NCBI GenBank assembly: GCA_023144585.1
Contig: JAGLFI010000037.1
Span: 1-8,594, forward strand
Direction: 5' to 3'
Length of the DNA: 8,594 bases
Source of the DNA: Desulfobacula sp.
Lineage (GTDB): Bacteria > Desulfobacterota > Desulfobacteria > Desulfobacterales > Desulfobacteraceae
The notes under the pieces were generated by a model, which ran no database searches, had not been told where the DNA came from, and was given only the letters and a program-made list of their open reading frames with translations. Within the stretch, counting starts at the first letter, position 1, and every line of letters starts with the position of its first letter. Position numbers and translations under genes: made by a program. This document shows positions 1-6,323 of the stretch, one piece after another.

Positions 1-353
1 ACAATATTGGCATTGGCAATCAGGACTCTGGGTGCGTTTTCATGTGTTTTTAACACGCCGACTGGTTTTCCTGACTGAATCAGCAGGGTTTCATCGTTTT
101 CAAGATCCAGCAGGGTTCTGACTATGGCGTCAAAGCATGTTCAGTTCCGCGTAGCTTTGCCAAGACCGCCATAGACAATCAGTTCATCAGGATTTTCAGC
201 ATTGTCAGGATCAAGATTGTTGCAAAGCATGCGCAAGGCTGCTTCCTGGTACCATCCTTTGCAGTGAAGTTGGGTCCCTCTGGGTGCTCGGACAGGGCGG
301 GCAACGCCGCACCCGATCTTAAGATCTTTTAAGAGTTTATCTTTATTGTTCAT
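1..353 (-). pseudogene. hutU: urocanate hydratase, N-terminal part, interrupted by in-frame TGA; continues beyond the left edge
   Basis: Urocanase converts urocanate to imidazolonepropionate, the second step of cytosolic histidine degradation, using NAD+. The ATG at 353-351 follows a good Shine-Dalgarno (GGGAGGA about 6 nt upstream). The first 70 codons match the urocanase N-terminus: [20 protein letters not shown], then NNLDP, then [11 protein letters not shown]. The next codon is TGA (141-143), where the family has Trp (RNW-x-CFDAIV). The same frame then continues without another stop to base 1, reading [27 protein letters not shown] and [14 protein letters not shown], which is typical urocanase. 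The lesion is therefore a nonsense substitution (TGG to TGA is the simplest route), not a frameshift. The residue after it is Thr, where many relatives have Glu or Asp. Family identity is nearly certain; whether the gene is dead, misread or recoded is open. It is divergent from hutC. Confidence 0.9.
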
Positions 354-372
354 TGTTTTCCTCCCAATATGG

Positions 373-412
373 TTGACATTTGTATTGGAATTGGATACTA
401 CTTGTCTATACA
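373..412 (+). promoter_or_regulatory. candidate sigma-70-type promoter(s) for hutC-hutH
   Basis: Two readings are possible. A consensus TTGACA at 373-378 pairs with GATACT at 394-399 (15-bp spacer). Alternatively TTGGAA at 385-390 pairs with TATACA at 407-412 (16-bp spacer), which puts the -10 inside the palindrome. Either gives a hutC leader of roughly 55-70 nt. Assigned by eye only. Confidence 0.4.
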
Positions 413-416
413 AGTA
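399..416. promoter_or_regulatory. putative HutC operator palindrome
   Basis: TACTTGTCTATACAAGTA has perfect 7-bp arms (399-405 and 410-416) around a CTAT centre. Its core GTCTATAC (404-411) fits the GT-N-TA-N-AC operator pattern described for the HutC subfamily of GntR regulators. It lies in the 120-bp gap between hutU and hutC, overlapping candidate -10 elements for both directions, so one bound HutC dimer could repress both transcripts. Urocanate is the usual inducer of HutC proteins. The palindrome is seen directly; binding is inferred. Confidence 0.75.
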
Positions 417-431
417 TAGATATGATGTCAA
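403..431 (-). promoter_or_regulatory. candidate sigma-70-type promoter for hutU
   Basis: On the minus strand a consensus TTGACA lies at 431-426. It is followed by TATAGA at 410-405 (15-bp spacer) or TAGACA at 408-403 (17-bp spacer), both inside the palindrome. The hutU leader would be about 45 nt and contain the GGGAGGA ribosome site. It faces the hutC promoter, so bound HutC should block it. Assigned by eye only. Confidence 0.4.
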
Positions 432-473
432 GTTGTTTTTAATTTTAACAATAACAAGCAGGCAGGAAAATCC

Positions 474-1193
474 ATGGCTGGATCAGAGCAGGTATTTGCT
501 TTATATGAAAAAATCAAAAAAAGTGTTGTAAAGGATATTGAATCGGGAAAATTAAAACCCGATGACAGAGTACCTTCGGAAACTCAGCTTGCAAAGATTT
601 TTAATGCGTCAAGAATGACGGCCAATCGTGCGTTAAAAGAACTCACAGAAGAAGGCCGGATTGTCAGGGTCCAGGGGGTTGGCAGCTTTGTGGCAAGACC
701 CAAACCCGATGCAGCCCTTCTTGAAATTAAAAGTATTGTAAAGGAGATTGCTGACTGGGGCGGGGTGCATTCTTCACAAATTCTTGTGCTGAAAGAAGAA
801 AAGATGACAAAGCAAATCGCACAAAATATGGATCTTAACCTGGATGATACTATTTTCCATTCCATTATTATTCACAGGGACAGAGGGATATGTGTCCAGT
901 ATTCCGAACGCTTTATCAATCCAAAAGTGGCCCCGCATTATCTAAGTCAGGATTTTAAAAAGATTACACCCAGTGAGTATCTTTTGGAAGTAGCCCCGAT
1001 ACAGGAAGCCGAACATATTATCGAGGCTGTAAACTGCAGCAAAGAGATTCAGAAATGTTTGAAAATAAAAGCGGATGAACCGTGTATATCGCTTAAGAGA
1101 CGAACATGGTCCTTTGACATGGTGGCCACCTACAGTATTATTATCTCTCCCGGATCACGGTATAAACTGAAGGGAAAATTTATAAGAGGATAG
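474..1193 (+). CDS. hutC: HutC, GntR-family histidine-utilisation repressor
   Basis: A DNA-binding repressor of hut genes, normally released by urocanate. The 239-aa product has the usual family length and layout. The N-terminal GntR winged helix covers about residues 8-74, with PSETQLA at 34-40, recognition-helix residues SRMTANRAL at 46-54 and wing [12 protein letters not shown] at 68-79. A UTRA ligand-binding domain follows (about 95-233). HutC-specific stretches include HSS near 99-101, [46 protein letters not shown] and a C-terminal [11 protein letters not shown]. The ATG at 474 is preceded by AGGA (464-467). The frame is intact, unlike both neighbouring enzyme genes. Its stop ends 4 bp before hutH, so the two are probably co-transcribed and autoregulated through the palindrome at 399-416. 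Confidence 0.93.
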   Translation: MAGSEQVFALYEKIKKSVVKDIESGKLKPDDRVPSETQLAKIFNASRMTANRALKELTEEGRIVRVQGVGSFVARPKPDAALLEIKSIVKEIADWGGVHSSQILVLKEEKMTKQIAQNMDLNLDDTIFHSIIIHRDRGICVQYSERFINPKVAPHYLSQDFKKITPSEYLLEVAPIQEAEHIIEAVNCSKEIQKCLKIKADEPCISLKRRTWSFDMVATYSIIISPGSRYKLKGKFIRG

Positions 1194-1197
1194 AAAA

Positions 1198-2732
1198 ATG
1201 AGAAATCTTATTGTTTTAAATGGGAGTGATTTTTTTCTGGAAGATCTGGTTGATATTGCAAGAAATAATGTCAGCATTACAATATCTGTTAAGTCTGAAT
1301 CCAGAATCAACAAGGCACGGGAATTGATTGACAAGTGGGTAAAGGATGGAGAGAAAATATATGGCGTTACCACGGGATTTGGCGCCTTATCAGAGGTCAC
1401 CATTTCCTATGAAGACACGAGAAAACTGCAAAAAAAGATATTGTTCAGCCATTCAGCAGGGATTGGCAGACCCATGGAAACAGATGTGGTCAGAGCCATG
1501 ATAGCTTTACGTGTCAATGATTTTTGCCGCGGCAATTTAGGACTGAGGCTTGAGACCATTGAAAAATTGGCCCGGATTTTAAATGCAGGCATTGTGCCGG
1601 TGGTGCCCGAAAAAGGGTCAGTGGGTGCAAGCGGAGATCTGGTTCCCATGGGGCATACCTTTCCCTTGTGTTGATCGGGGAGGGGGAAGCCTTTGTTGAT
1701 GGTCAGAGAATGACTGGTGCTAGGGCATTGAAGGAAAAATCGATCAAACCTCTTGAGCTTGCGGCAGGGGAGGGACTTGCACTGATCAACGGTACTCAGT
1801 TCATGATTGCTTTAGGGTGCCTTGCCCTTCATGATGCCTTAAATCTTTGCAAGCATGCAGATATTGCAGCCAGTATGAGCTTTGAAACCCTTATGGGAAC
1901 CAGGTCTGCATTTGATCCAAGGATTCACAATGCAAGACCCCATACAGGCCAGATCAAGGCGGCAGATAATATGCTCAGAATTACGGAAAATTCAGAAATT
2001 ATTTCCTCCCATCAAGACTGTTCCAGTGTTCAGGATGCCTATACCTTAAGGTGTTCACCCCAGGTCCATGGCGCTTCCTGGGATGCATTCGATTATGTGG
2101 ACAAGGTGGTCAAAGTGGAGATGAATGCATCCACTGAGAATCCTCTTATTTTCTCGGAATCAGAAGAATTTCTTTCCGGCGGTAATTTTCATGGCCAGCC
2201 TTTGGCCCTGGCCTGTGACTTTTTAAGTATTGCCATAGCCGAATTTGCAAATATTTCAGAACGACGGATTGAAAGGCTTGTAAATCCCCAACTATCCGGG
2301 CTTCCGGCATTTCTCGTGGAAGACGGCAGACTCAATTCAGGATTCATGATTGCCCAGTATGTGGCAGCCTCACTTGTTTCTGAAAACAAAGTCCTTGCCC
2401 ATCCGGCATCGGTTGATTCCATTCCGACTTCGGCAAATAAAGAAGATCACGTCTCCATGGGGGCTTTGGCCGCACGAAAGTGCCGGGATATTGTCGTAAA
2501 CACTGAAGAGGTCATTGCTATTGAATTATTATGTGGTGCCCAGGGGATCGATTTGTTCACCAACATAAAAGCTGGAGACGGCACCCTGGCCGCCTATGAC
2601 GTCATCAGGAGTAAAGTCGATTATATGAAAGAGGATCGGATTCTTTCAACAGACATAGCCAGGGTAAAGGAATTGCTAAGGAGCGGCAGTATTGTAAAGG
2701 CAGTTGAAAATAGGGTCGGAGAGCTGTATTAA
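1198..2732 (+). pseudogene. hutH: histidine ammonia-lyase, split by a single-base frameshift near 1660-1668
   Basis: HAL deaminates histidine to trans-urocanate, the first step of the pathway, using an MIO group formed from Ala-Ser-Gly. Frame one (ATG 1198, after AGAGGA at 1185-1190) holds YGVTTGFG at 55-62, the HAL-type Ser84-His85 pair in ILFSHSAGIG (TAL and PAL have His-Leu and Phe-Leu there), and the MIO triad A144-S145-G146. It then runs out of frame after GHTFP and stops at 1672-1674. HAL homology resumes one frame over from GTG 1668 (VLIGEGEAF) to TAA 2732, with QDAYTLRCSPQVHGASWDA, NASTENPL, GNFHGQPLALA, RIERLVNPQL, SENKVLAHPASVDSIPTSAN and KEDHVSM. The KED Glu (2442-2444) should be the catalytic glutamate. 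Restoring one base, for example a fourth C at 1663-1665, gives about 511 aa, normal for HAL. Neither half alone should be active. Confidence 0.92.
1660..1668 (+). other. site of the hutH reading-frame break
   Basis: The tract TTTCCCTTG sits where homology changes frame from ...GHTFP to LVLIGEG. One missing C or T in the short homopolymers explains it. It is not a canonical X-XXY-YYZ slippery heptamer in the upstream frame (codons are TTT CCC TTG), and no stimulatory Shine-Dalgarno lies 10-17 nt upstream. Accidental deletion or sequence error is favoured over programmed shifting. Confidence 0.8.
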
Positions 2733-2735
2733 TCA

Positions 2736-3458
2736 TCAGAGTTTGACAAGGGTAATATCTCCCCATAATCCAATACTTTTCCCTTTAATAATCACAATTC
2801 CCTGAATCCCTGGGATGGCTTTGCCGGTATCAATAGCGTTTTTGATATCAGGCGTTTTTTTGACCATGTTGCAAAGCCTGGTGGCCACAGCATCTGCCAG
2901 TGAGCATGAATCAGACAGCACGGTGACTGCATCTGCCTTGCCAAAGCTTTTTGAATGCCCCAGTGTACCCGAAGATGTGCACAAGCCATAGGGAGTCTCT
3001 CTTTTTTTAATCAGGATACCCGAGGTCATGCTGAAAGGAGAATTACCGGCATAAATATTGAAAATAGTCTCAGAGTCAGATTTAATAAAAATATCTCCTC
3101 CGTTTTCAACAAGAACTTCACTTGTATATGCTAATAATGATTTTCCTGTATGTTCTGCCACAGCACCTGCCACAGCAGCCATGGAACCGACATTGGCCAT
3201 TTGTCCAGCTTTAATCATATCTTTGATTATTTGGGGTGCCGGGCCCGGGTTGTAGATGGGGGTAAGGGATTCTGCAAATTCAGGGTAAAGCTTTATATAG
3301 TTCTCAATAAAATTTCGACTAGTTAATACGGATTTTATTGCCTCATCTGTCAGGTTGGTTTGGGCCTGGACATTCAGATTGGTCTCTTTGACCGTGATAT
3401 CAAAGGAGACAAGTCCTTTTTTTTGATGTTGTTTGCGATATGTGCGATTCTCAAACAT
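2736..3458 (-). CDS. UPF0280 family protein (ApbE-like superfamily), function unknown
   Basis: The 240-aa product matches the UPF0280 (COG2122) family by recall. Members share a fold with the FMN transferase ApbE but have no established reaction. Counted from the TTG at 3464, conserved blocks are PGPAPQIIKDMIKAG (73-87), a glycine/alanine-rich VGSMAAVAGAVAEHTG (92-107), SEVLVENGGDIFI (115-127), CTSSGTLGHSKSFGKADAV (162-180) and SLADAVATRL (188-197). The GGD, TSSG and ADA-x-AT patterns recall ApbE. No signal peptide or membrane segment is visible, so it is probably cytosolic. The start is taken as ATG 3458-3456, whose first 8 nt overlap the dGTPase stop (ATGTTTGA), indicating translational coupling; TTG at 3464 is the alternative. 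It is last in the run and converges on hutH with 3 bp between stop codons. Confidence 0.85.
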   Translation of the reverse strand: MFENRTYRKQHQKKGLVSFDITVKETNLNVQAQTNLTDEAIKSVLTSRNFIENYIKLYPEFAESLTPIYNPGPAPQIIKDMIKAGQMANVGSMAAVAGAVAEHTGKSLLAYTSEVLVENGGDIFIKSDSETIFNIYAGNSPFSMTSGILIKKRETPYGLCTSSGTLGHSKSFGKADAVTVLSDSCSLADAVATRLCNMVKKTPDIKNAIDTGKAIPGIQGIVIIKGKSIGLWGDITLVKL

Positions 3459-4620
3459 TGTCAATGGAATTCGGTTTCAAATGATCCGGTGCCTGCCGGA
3501 TGAAATAGGAGTCTGTCATGCCCGAGATATAATCTCTGACAATTTCAGGGTTTGAAGTATTTTTTCTGTATTTGGAAGACATGCCATTTAAATAATCAGT
3601 AAAAATAACAGATTCCTCATTTTCTTTTTCAAGAGCTGTCAGGTATTTTTCAAACAGAAAACAAAAAATATCTTCAATGGAAGACAAATGTTTTTTAATA
3701 ACAGGATTTTTATAAATATATTTATAATTAAATGCCTTCAGTTTTTTTAAAGCAGAAGAAATCTTTTCGGAAAAGCTGATGAAGGGTTGACTCAGGCTGT
3801 TGGAGATCAGGTCGGTCACAAGAGTAAACACAATAGTGCCGTTTGTCCGGCCAAGGACTTTTTTGCAAATATCCGGTATGTCCTGCCTTTTTACCAGACC
3901 CAGGCGGATGGCATCTTCCAGGTCCCGGCCGATGTAACTGATGGTATCAGCCATTCTTACCACACAGCCTTCCATGGTCATGGGAATCTCATCACAGGCC
4001 TTCTTTGTTTTTATTGTCGCCATTATGATGTCAAAATCTTTAAATGACCTGTTTTTTTGAGGGACAAGTTGTTTTGAGTGTACTTCGCCATTGTGACAGA
4101 TAATAGCGTCCATGGTTTGAAGGCTTAAATTCCAGCCAATTCCATTTTTTTCGATCCTGTCGAGAAACTGAATGCTTTGAAGATTATGATGGAAAAAACC
4201 GGCACCATGTTCATGGGTCAGCTTTGAAAGAAACCGTTCACCATCATGTCCAAACGGGGCATGCCCGATATCGTGGCCAAGGCTTGCCGCCTCAATCAGG
4301 TCTTCGTTTAATCCCAGGTATCGGCCAATGGTCCGGCCAACCCTTGAAACCATTGGAACATGGATCACCCTGTGGGTGAGATGATCATTATTGATCAGGG
4401 AAAAAACCTGGGTCTTGTCAATATATCTTGTAAAAGCAAGGGAGTTTAAAATCCGGTCGGAATCTGCAGAAAAGGCTTGCCGGTATTCATTTTCAGTAAA
4501 TTTTTCTTTGTGACGTCTCTGAGCGGTATGACTGAAACAGGCCAGGGAACAAAGGTTTTCTTTCTCTCTTAGATTAAGAAGACTTTTTAACTCCCTGGCT
4601 TTTTTTAAATTGTCATTCAA
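3451..4620 (-). CDS. dGTPase-like deoxynucleotide triphosphohydrolase (HD domain)
   Basis: Enzymes of this family hydrolyse dNTPs to nucleoside and tripolyphosphate and help control dNTP pools. The 389-aa product carries the family's N-terminal DSDRILNSLAFTRYIDKTQVF (53-73) and the metal-binding HD set: H83 (in HLTHRVIHV), H116-D117 (in GHDIGHAPFGHDGE) and D225 (in VRMADTISYIGRDLEDA). HHN at 144-146 also fits the active site. The length suits the shorter dGTPase-like type rather than the roughly 500-aa E. coli Dgt. The only workable start is TTG at 4620-4618, 8 nt after the mrp stop, with no clear Shine-Dalgarno, so initiation probably relies on coupling from mrp. The stop overlaps the UPF0280 ATG by 8 nt. 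Substrate preference (dGTP or broad dNTP) cannot be read from the sequence. Confidence 0.9.
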   Translation of the reverse strand: MNDNLKKARELKSLLNLREKENLCSLACFSHTAQRRHKEKFTENEYRQAFSADSDRILNSLAFTRYIDKTQVFSLINNDHLTHRVIHVPMVSRVGRTIGRYLGLNEDLIEAASLGHDIGHAPFGHDGERFLSKLTHEHGAGFFHHNLQSIQFLDRIEKNGIGWNLSLQTMDAIICHNGEVHSKQLVPQKNRSFKDFDIIMATIKTKKACDEIPMTMEGCVVRMADTISYIGRDLEDAIRLGLVKRQDIPDICKKVLGRTNGTIVFTLVTDLISNSLSQPFISFSEKISSALKKLKAFNYKYIYKNPVIKKHLSSIEDIFCFLFEKYLTALEKENEESVIFTDYLNGMSSKYRKNTSNPEIVRDYISGMTDSYFIRQAPDHLKPNSIDNV

Positions 4621-4628
4621 TAGTGTAT

Positions 4629-5501
4629 TTATAATTGTTTAAGGATGTTTTTCACAACCAAATCAAATGCTTTTGTAAATTCAGTCTCCTCGTCCTGGAA
4701 CATCATGGGAACACCACTATCTCCGGAGGTGACCACCTGAGTGTCAAAGGGAAGAGAGCCTAGAAATTTAAGACCTGAGGATTTTGCTGTCCTTTCACCG
4801 CCGCCTGAGCTGAATAAGTCAATGGGTTCGTTGCAGTGAGGACATTTGAATCCCGCCATATTTTCAACAATCCCAAGGGTTTTCAAGTGAACGGTCTTGC
4901 AAAAAGAAATGGATTTTCTAATGTCTGCCAGAGCCACTTCCTGGGGTGTTGTGACCACCACGCCCAAAGCCTCGGGTATGGCCTGCACAACGGTTAAGGG
5001 TTCGTCACCGGTTCCTGGAGGTGCATCAATAATCAGGAAATCAAGCTCCCCCCAATCCACAGAACTGATAAATTGTTTGATCATTCCTGTTTTGGCAGGA
5101 CCTCTCCAGATAATGGCCTGGTCCTTGTCCTGCATCAATGCTTGGACAGAAACAACCTTAAGGTTTCCATTGACCTGTTTGGGAATCAGAAGCTGTTCTT
5201 TGGAAATTTCCAGAAGTTCAGTCAATCCCAGCATTTGGGCAATGGATGGGCCGTGGACATCAACATCCATCAGACCTGTTTTATATCCTTTTTTAGAAAG
5301 CGTTGCTGCAAGGTTTGCAGATACACTGCTTTTACCAACGCCGCCTTTTCCGCTTAAGACAAAAATTTTATGTTTTATTTTTGCAAGAGAAGCTTTGATT
5401 GCATCATCTTCCTGTTTTTGTCTGGCAGCCATGTCCTGCTGTCCACCCTGTGACGGGCAAGCTCCTCCCTGTTTGGCCTTGTCTACACTGTCGTGAATCA
5501 T
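4629..5501 (-). CDS. mrp: Mrp/NBP35-type P-loop ATPase, iron-sulfur carrier
   Basis: Mrp/ApbC proteins bind a [4Fe-4S] cluster at a dimer interface and transfer it to client apoproteins in the cytosol. The 290-aa product shows a deviant Walker A GKGGVGKS (51-58, with signature K52), MDVDVHGPS (78-86), a WRGP block (132-135), Walker B-type FLIIDAPPGTGDEP (155-168), TTPQEVALAD (184-193), ENMAGF (213-218) and the cluster-ligand pair C220-P-H-C223. The first 45 residues are a polar, glutamine-rich extension with a single Cys (C15), not a multi-cysteine ferredoxin-like N-terminus. ATG 5501 is well supported by Shine-Dalgarno AAAGGAGA (minus strand of 5511-5518), the strongest ribosome site in this run. 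It follows the LolB-like gene after 54 nt and leads into the dGTPase gene after 8 nt. Confidence 0.93.
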   Translation of the reverse strand: MIHDSVDKAKQGGACPSQGGQQDMAARQKQEDDAIKASLAKIKHKIFVLSGKGGVGKSSVSANLAATLSKKGYKTGLMDVDVHGPSIAQMLGLTELLEISKEQLLIPKQVNGNLKVVSVQALMQDKDQAIIWRGPAKTGMIKQFISSVDWGELDFLIIDAPPGTGDEPLTVVQAIPEALGVVVTTPQEVALADIRKSISFCKTVHLKTLGIVENMAGFKCPHCNEPIDLFSSGGGERTAKSSGLKFLGSLPFDTQVVTSGDSGVPMMFQDEETEFTKAFDLVVKNILKQL

Positions 5502-5510
5502 TTTATAACA

Positions 5511-5518
5511 TCTCCTTT
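5511..5518 (-). promoter_or_regulatory. strong ribosome-binding site of mrp
   Basis: The minus strand reads AAAGGAGA, 9 nt before the mrp ATG. It fixes the start and suggests mrp is translated independently of the lipoprotein gene 54 nt upstream. Other junctions in this run overlap or lack a clear site. Confidence 0.75.
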
Positions 5519-5555
5519 GAGAAAAATTGTTAGTAAATTACCTAAATAATGGTCA

Positions 5556-6323
5556 TTATCTTGATTCTGTCAACTGGAATACAGACTCTTTTATGGGGGG
5601 ATTGGGTAGGAAATTTGTGATCTCAAATGTCAGCTTCCTGTGATCATTATCCTTGATTTCTATTCTTCCAGGAATAGTATCAAAATCATTATTTTTATAT
5701 TTTGTGATTGTTATCTCATACAAAAGATTTCCGGATAGATCTGTTGTCTTAAGACCTTCAAGTCTTCCCTTGCTGTTCAAATGAAGAGACTGTGTCAGCC
5801 TTTTCCAATTCTGTCTTAAAGTAATGGTGGATAGGGATGCATCAGATGGCGAAAAATAGGCATCGTCAAAGTTTTTTACAGGTAACCGCCCCAATAAAAT
5901 AGATATCATTTCAGACATTTTAATTGGAACATGGATATAGTTTTCCATATTCGGATTTTTTGAATGATATGAGTATTTGGAATGTTCTCCTGTATGCGAA
6001 AGAAAAGTGATTTTTTTCCCCGTGGCAATAATGGTTTCTACAGGATGGCCGGATAAAAGGAATGTGATCCTGATTTTATTGGGAAAGACTGTGGCCCAGG
6101 CAATTTTAAACTTATCCTTTTTTGTTTTTGTTTCAAGCCTTATCCAGCCGGTTCCCTTACTTGTAATAATGTGTTGGTTAAATGACCTTGCCTGGTTTGC
6201 AAGCAAAAGGGCTTTTTTGTCAAGTAGAGGATTGGTATCAGGCCTGAGTTGTGCACAGCCCGAGAGAATCAATATAAAGACGGTAAAATAGATTAAGCGG
6301 AACAATAAGTTTTGGCTAATCAT
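5556..6323 (-). CDS. LolB-like / DUF4292-like outer-membrane lipoprotein
   Basis: The 255-aa product begins with a lipoprotein signal: basic-poor n-region, hydrophobic stretch at about 8-20 and lipobox LSGC with Cys23. Ala follows, which argues for the outer membrane rather than Asp-type inner-membrane retention. The mature part looks like alternating beta strands typical of the LolA/LolB/LppX-like fold: GTGWIRLETKT, FKIAWATVFPNKIRITFLL, SGHPVETIIATGKKITFLSH, an ISILLGRLPV segment, then further strands ending GRIEIKD and KLTFEITNF. The ISILLGRLP segment resembles the LolB/DUF4292 position where a hydrophobic helix precedes the second half of the barrel. Its ATG overlaps the TPR gene stop by 8 nt (ATGATTAG), so the two are coupled. 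A TPR protein followed by lolB is, as I recall, also the arrangement in many betaproteobacteria. Receiving lipoproteins for the outer membrane is a reasonable guess, not shown. Confidence 0.72.
   Translation of the reverse strand: MISQNLLFRLIYFTVFILILSGCAQLRPDTNPLLDKKALLLANQARSFNQHIITSKGTGWIRLETKTKKDKFKIAWATVFPNKIRITFLLSGHPVETIIATGKKITFLSHTGEHSKYSYHSKNPNMENYIHVPIKMSEMISILLGRLPVKNFDDAYFSPSDASLSTITLRQNWKRLTQSLHLNSKGRLEGLKTTDLSGNLLYEITITKYKNNDFDTIPGRIEIKDNDHRKLTFEITNFLPNPPIKESVFQLTESR

Noticed and set aside
1660..1668. Programmed -1 frameshifting in hutH
   Set aside because: The upstream-frame codons TTT CCC TTG do not form a canonical slippery heptamer and no stimulatory Shine-Dalgarno is correctly placed; HAL is not known to use recoding.
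1668..2732. Downstream part of hutH read as a separate gene starting at GTG 1668
   Set aside because: The first residues (VLIGEGEAF) continue the HAL alignment exactly from the upstream piece, and no ribosome site precedes the GTG; it is the second half of one broken gene.
4897..5496. 199-codon plus-strand open frame opposite mrp
   Set aside because: It is antisense to a clearly conserved protein, has no family resemblance and no ribosome site; a shadow frame.
5546..5559. Perfect inverted repeat ATAATG-GT-CATTAT at the 3' end of the LolB-like gene
   Set aside because: Only a 2-base loop, AT-rich arms and no T-tract, and it overlaps the stop codon, so it is unlikely to be a terminator; probably chance.
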